This document shows, piece after piece, positions 61,800 to 64,000 of a DNA stretch of 64,000 nucleotides. Every line of letters starts with the position of its first letter. Position 1 is the stretch's first letter. The stretch covers positions 39,571,701-39,635,700 of the forward strand of contig OY292275.1 in NCBI GenBank assembly GCA_958496175.1, written 5' to 3'. The stretch is from Sisyra terminalis (lineage: Eukaryota > Arthropoda > Insecta > Neuroptera > Sisyridae). The translations under genes and the position numbers were made by a program. The notes beneath the pieces were generated by a model. It had not been told where the DNA came from and searched no databases. It saw only the letters and a program-made list of their open reading frames with translations.

Positions 61800-62870
61800 T
61801 TTCTCAAAACCCATTAAATTGTGCTTCTTCAGTGTAGTGCTTGTCATGTTGCGGACGAGAAAGTCGAATCCACGAGCTTTTTCGCCACTTTAATCCAACA
61901 GGTTGGCGATCACATGCATTTCCTTTTCACTTCGAATTATCTTTGTACCCTTAGTTTTTTCATGGTATCGCAGCACGCAATATGTCCGAAACCCCGAGAA
62001 TTTGTTCATACGTTAGTAAAAAAGTCTTTAAACTGGTTGGACTCCATGTAAAGTAGAAATATTTATTCTTCTAGCCGTCCATAGAACCTTCTGAATTCTC
62101 CTCCCAATTAAAATTTTGAAGGCATCAATTCGTAGCCGATGAGCAGCACGGATAGTTCAAGTCTTCGAAGCATAAAAGAAAATGGGAAAAAACAATGTTT
62201 TCACCAATCTAATTTTCCTGGCTTTTCTAACATTACGATCTATTTTGGATAGTTATGTCAAGGCATACTGTGCAATTTTGATACGCGTCTAATTTCGTGC
62301 TCGCATGATCAGGATTTGTGCATACATCAAGCCTAGATAAACGAATATATTCACAACTAAGAAGGGGCCTATAATTTTCGGCTGATTTTGATGTTCTTTT
62401 GCGCGGTCAACGATCATTGTTTTGGTCTTATTAGTGTTAAATTTTTACCCAAATCTAATCTCACGACTTCAAACCTTCGAATGAGGTTTAGCGGCTCTCT
62501 CTCACTGTTTGCGATTAAGGTTGTATCGTCTGTGAAATTTAAGTTGGAAAATCGTTTGCCGCCAATTTTAAATCCACTATTTCACTCTTTAAAAGCGAGT
62601 CGTATTATAATTTATCTTTATACCTTATATGCTTATGTTGAGAGAATCCAACCGTACGTCTTTTTGGATATCGTATTTATCGGATAAGGTGTTTCCGATA
62701 TTTACCACTGTTTGTGAACCTTTGTTTAGATTCTTAACGAGGGAGATGGATTGGTAAGGAAATTCTGGTTAAAGTTTTCCAAAGCTTTGCCACTAAACAT
62801 TATCAAAGGCCTTCTCATAATTGACGAAGCAAAAATACATTGAAACTCCATCCTCCCGACCTTTCTCTAT
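61800..62870 (-). pseudogene. LINE reverse transcriptase, degenerate, from catalytic core to C-terminus
   Basis: On the minus strand, from high to low coordinates: FVNYEKAFDNV (about 62820, the FVDYEKAFD motif with a catalytic aspartate), VNIGNTLSDKYDIQKDVR, KIGGKRFSNLNFTDDTT (the FADDT catalytic box, here with T for A), SEREPLNLIRRFEVVRLDLG, then RKARKIRLVKTLFFPIFFYA with the LYGAETWTI-like segment changed, and a WTARR region. The order is that of RTE/CR1-type LINEs. Many stops and frameshifts make it inactive. It covers the part missing from the 55.5-56.5 kb fragment. Confidence 0.75.
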
Positions 62871-62932
62871 AAATTGCCTCACATTGAAAATGAGCTCCAG
62901 AATTCATTTTACTTACTAGTTACTTCATGTAG

Positions 62933-63845
62933 GTAGGGGAGACCGGGTACAAAAGTAACAATTTGTACTTTTACCTTGATTTCTGGCTGGGTGTTATTAT
63001 TGCCATTAAATGAATATAACCACATATAAATTTAGTTTATGTTCTTCACCATAGTAAATTGATTTATTAAATTATGATGTGTTTTATATGAATAACAGAG
63101 TTAAAAAAAATTGTCAGTTGCTACTTTCCACCACGTAAGCGGATCGAAAGTAACAAGACAAAGGAGTTGCTAATGAAAACAATAGTACAAGTTAAATAAA
63201 CAAATTACTTATGTAAAGACTTTATATTCATGATATAAACTAAATTCAGCATTTTAAATACTCAAAAAATATATATTTTAAGGAAATGAATCAGTAGAAT
63301 GCTACGATAACGCATAAGAACTACTATATGAAGAACTACCGACACGGAAATGTATCGGAAACCATTCTATTGTAGTAGATATCCATAAAAATATGATGTT
63401 AGTAACAAAATTATTACGAGGACAAAAGCAACATATTACTTTTGTATCCTAGGAGGCTATGTTACTTTTGTACCCATTCTCATTTTTAATAAAACGTGTA
63501 ACATTACCTTAAAACGGAACGTGCTGGACAAAAAGTAATTTAAGCAATGTACAATTTATTTAATCAAGAATGGATATGCAAACATTTGGATTGCTATGAT
63601 CCTTTTACGACTATGTAAACAATAAATAAGAAAACGTCGAAAAACTTACTTTTGGCTCGTTAAAACACATTACGTCCTATTATATAACCTAACAACGCAC
63701 TGCGCACGCGTCGAATTAATGCGATTGAGGGGGGTGCTCTAGACTATCACCTGATGGCAGCAAAACGATATTCGCCCATTGGATAAACCTAGAAAGCATT
63801 TGTTACTTTCAAACCGCCGTTACTTTTGGACCCAGTTTCCCCTAC
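62933..63845. mobile_element. TIR element of 913 bp with repeated AAAGTAAC motifs
   Basis: The left end reads GTAGGGGAGACCGGGTACAA and the right end, on the minus strand, GTAGGGGAAACTGGGTCCAA; both continue AAAGTAAC. Further AAAGTAAC copies lie at 63147 (plus), and at 63461, 63802 and 63819 (minus). There is no open frame of note. The target duplication is unclear, so the superfamily is not assigned. It is a non-autonomous DNA transposon by structure. Confidence 0.85.
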
Positions 63846-64000
63846 TTATAAGAGTTATTACTTATTATACTCATTCCCACAAAATTTGAAACGTTTCCTC
63901 GTACAGTTTTAGCTAACTTCGAGATTATGTATGTATATTTTCATTCAATCCATATTAAGATTCAATACTTGGAACACAATTAATCTAGATATTCATTTTC
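63846..64000. other. AT-rich edge of the window
   Basis: Nothing recognisable. Confidence 0.4.

Noticed and set aside
1..64000. tRNA, rRNA, CRISPR, bacterial operon or phage features
   Set aside because: No cloverleaf with both intact boxes, no rRNA-like sequence and no regularly spaced repeats were seen; the DNA is clearly eukaryotic.

Overview
The window is animal nuclear DNA, very probably from an insect. It is strongly AT-rich, its two recognisable genes are split by GT-AG introns (mostly 50-90 bp), and the rest is a graveyard of animal transposons: mariner, Tc1, pogo/Tigger-like, hAT-like MITEs, a Helitron-like element, RTE/CR1-type LINE pieces and a candidate tRNA-derived SINE. There is no sign of bacterial operons, phage or CRISPR. 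I cannot name the species or order.

Genes, 1-10.2 kb, both on the + strand. At 3021-3321 lie the last three coding exons of a PPP1R14/CPI-17-type inhibitor of protein phosphatase 1, followed by a long 3' UTR candidate with AATAAA signals up to about 4190; its upstream exons are not in the window. At 7109-10165 lies a complete 11-exon gene for Sly1/SCFD1 (Drosophila Slh), the Sec1/Munc18 protein that works with syntaxin-5 SNAREs in ER-Golgi transport. I placed every junction by reading frame; the spliced CDS is 1881 bp, 626 codons plus stop. The two genes share orientation but no visible functional link.

10.2-64 kb holds no gene I can name. It contains two pogo-type TIR copies (15.5 and 19.2 kb), a Helitron-like relic with broken PIF1-type helicase (21.6-23.6 kb), a foldback element (23.8 kb), LINE pieces (29.6, 55.5-56.5, 61.8-62.9 kb), hAT-like MITEs with exact or near-exact 8-bp target duplications (30.2, 32.9, 33.4, 42.4 kb), mariner relics (36.5, 39.9-40.6, 42.75-44.0, 61.1 kb), a Tc1 relic (50.05-50.67 kb), SINE-like copies (27.5, 33.7, 39.6, 56.9 kb) and a 913-bp TIR element at 62.9-63.85 kb.

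The oddest stretch is 49.5-53.6 kb. Two copies of one unrecognised element face each other in inverted orientation. Between them are a Tc1 relic and a GC-rich island (about 50.93-51.83 kb) that looks like a promoter or first exon. A few other GC-elevated islets (16.6-16.9, 34.55-34.62, 54.1-54.25 kb) may be isolated exons or regulatory elements of a gene with very long introns. No wholly new biological system is demonstrated; the inverted pair around the GC island is the best candidate for a second look.
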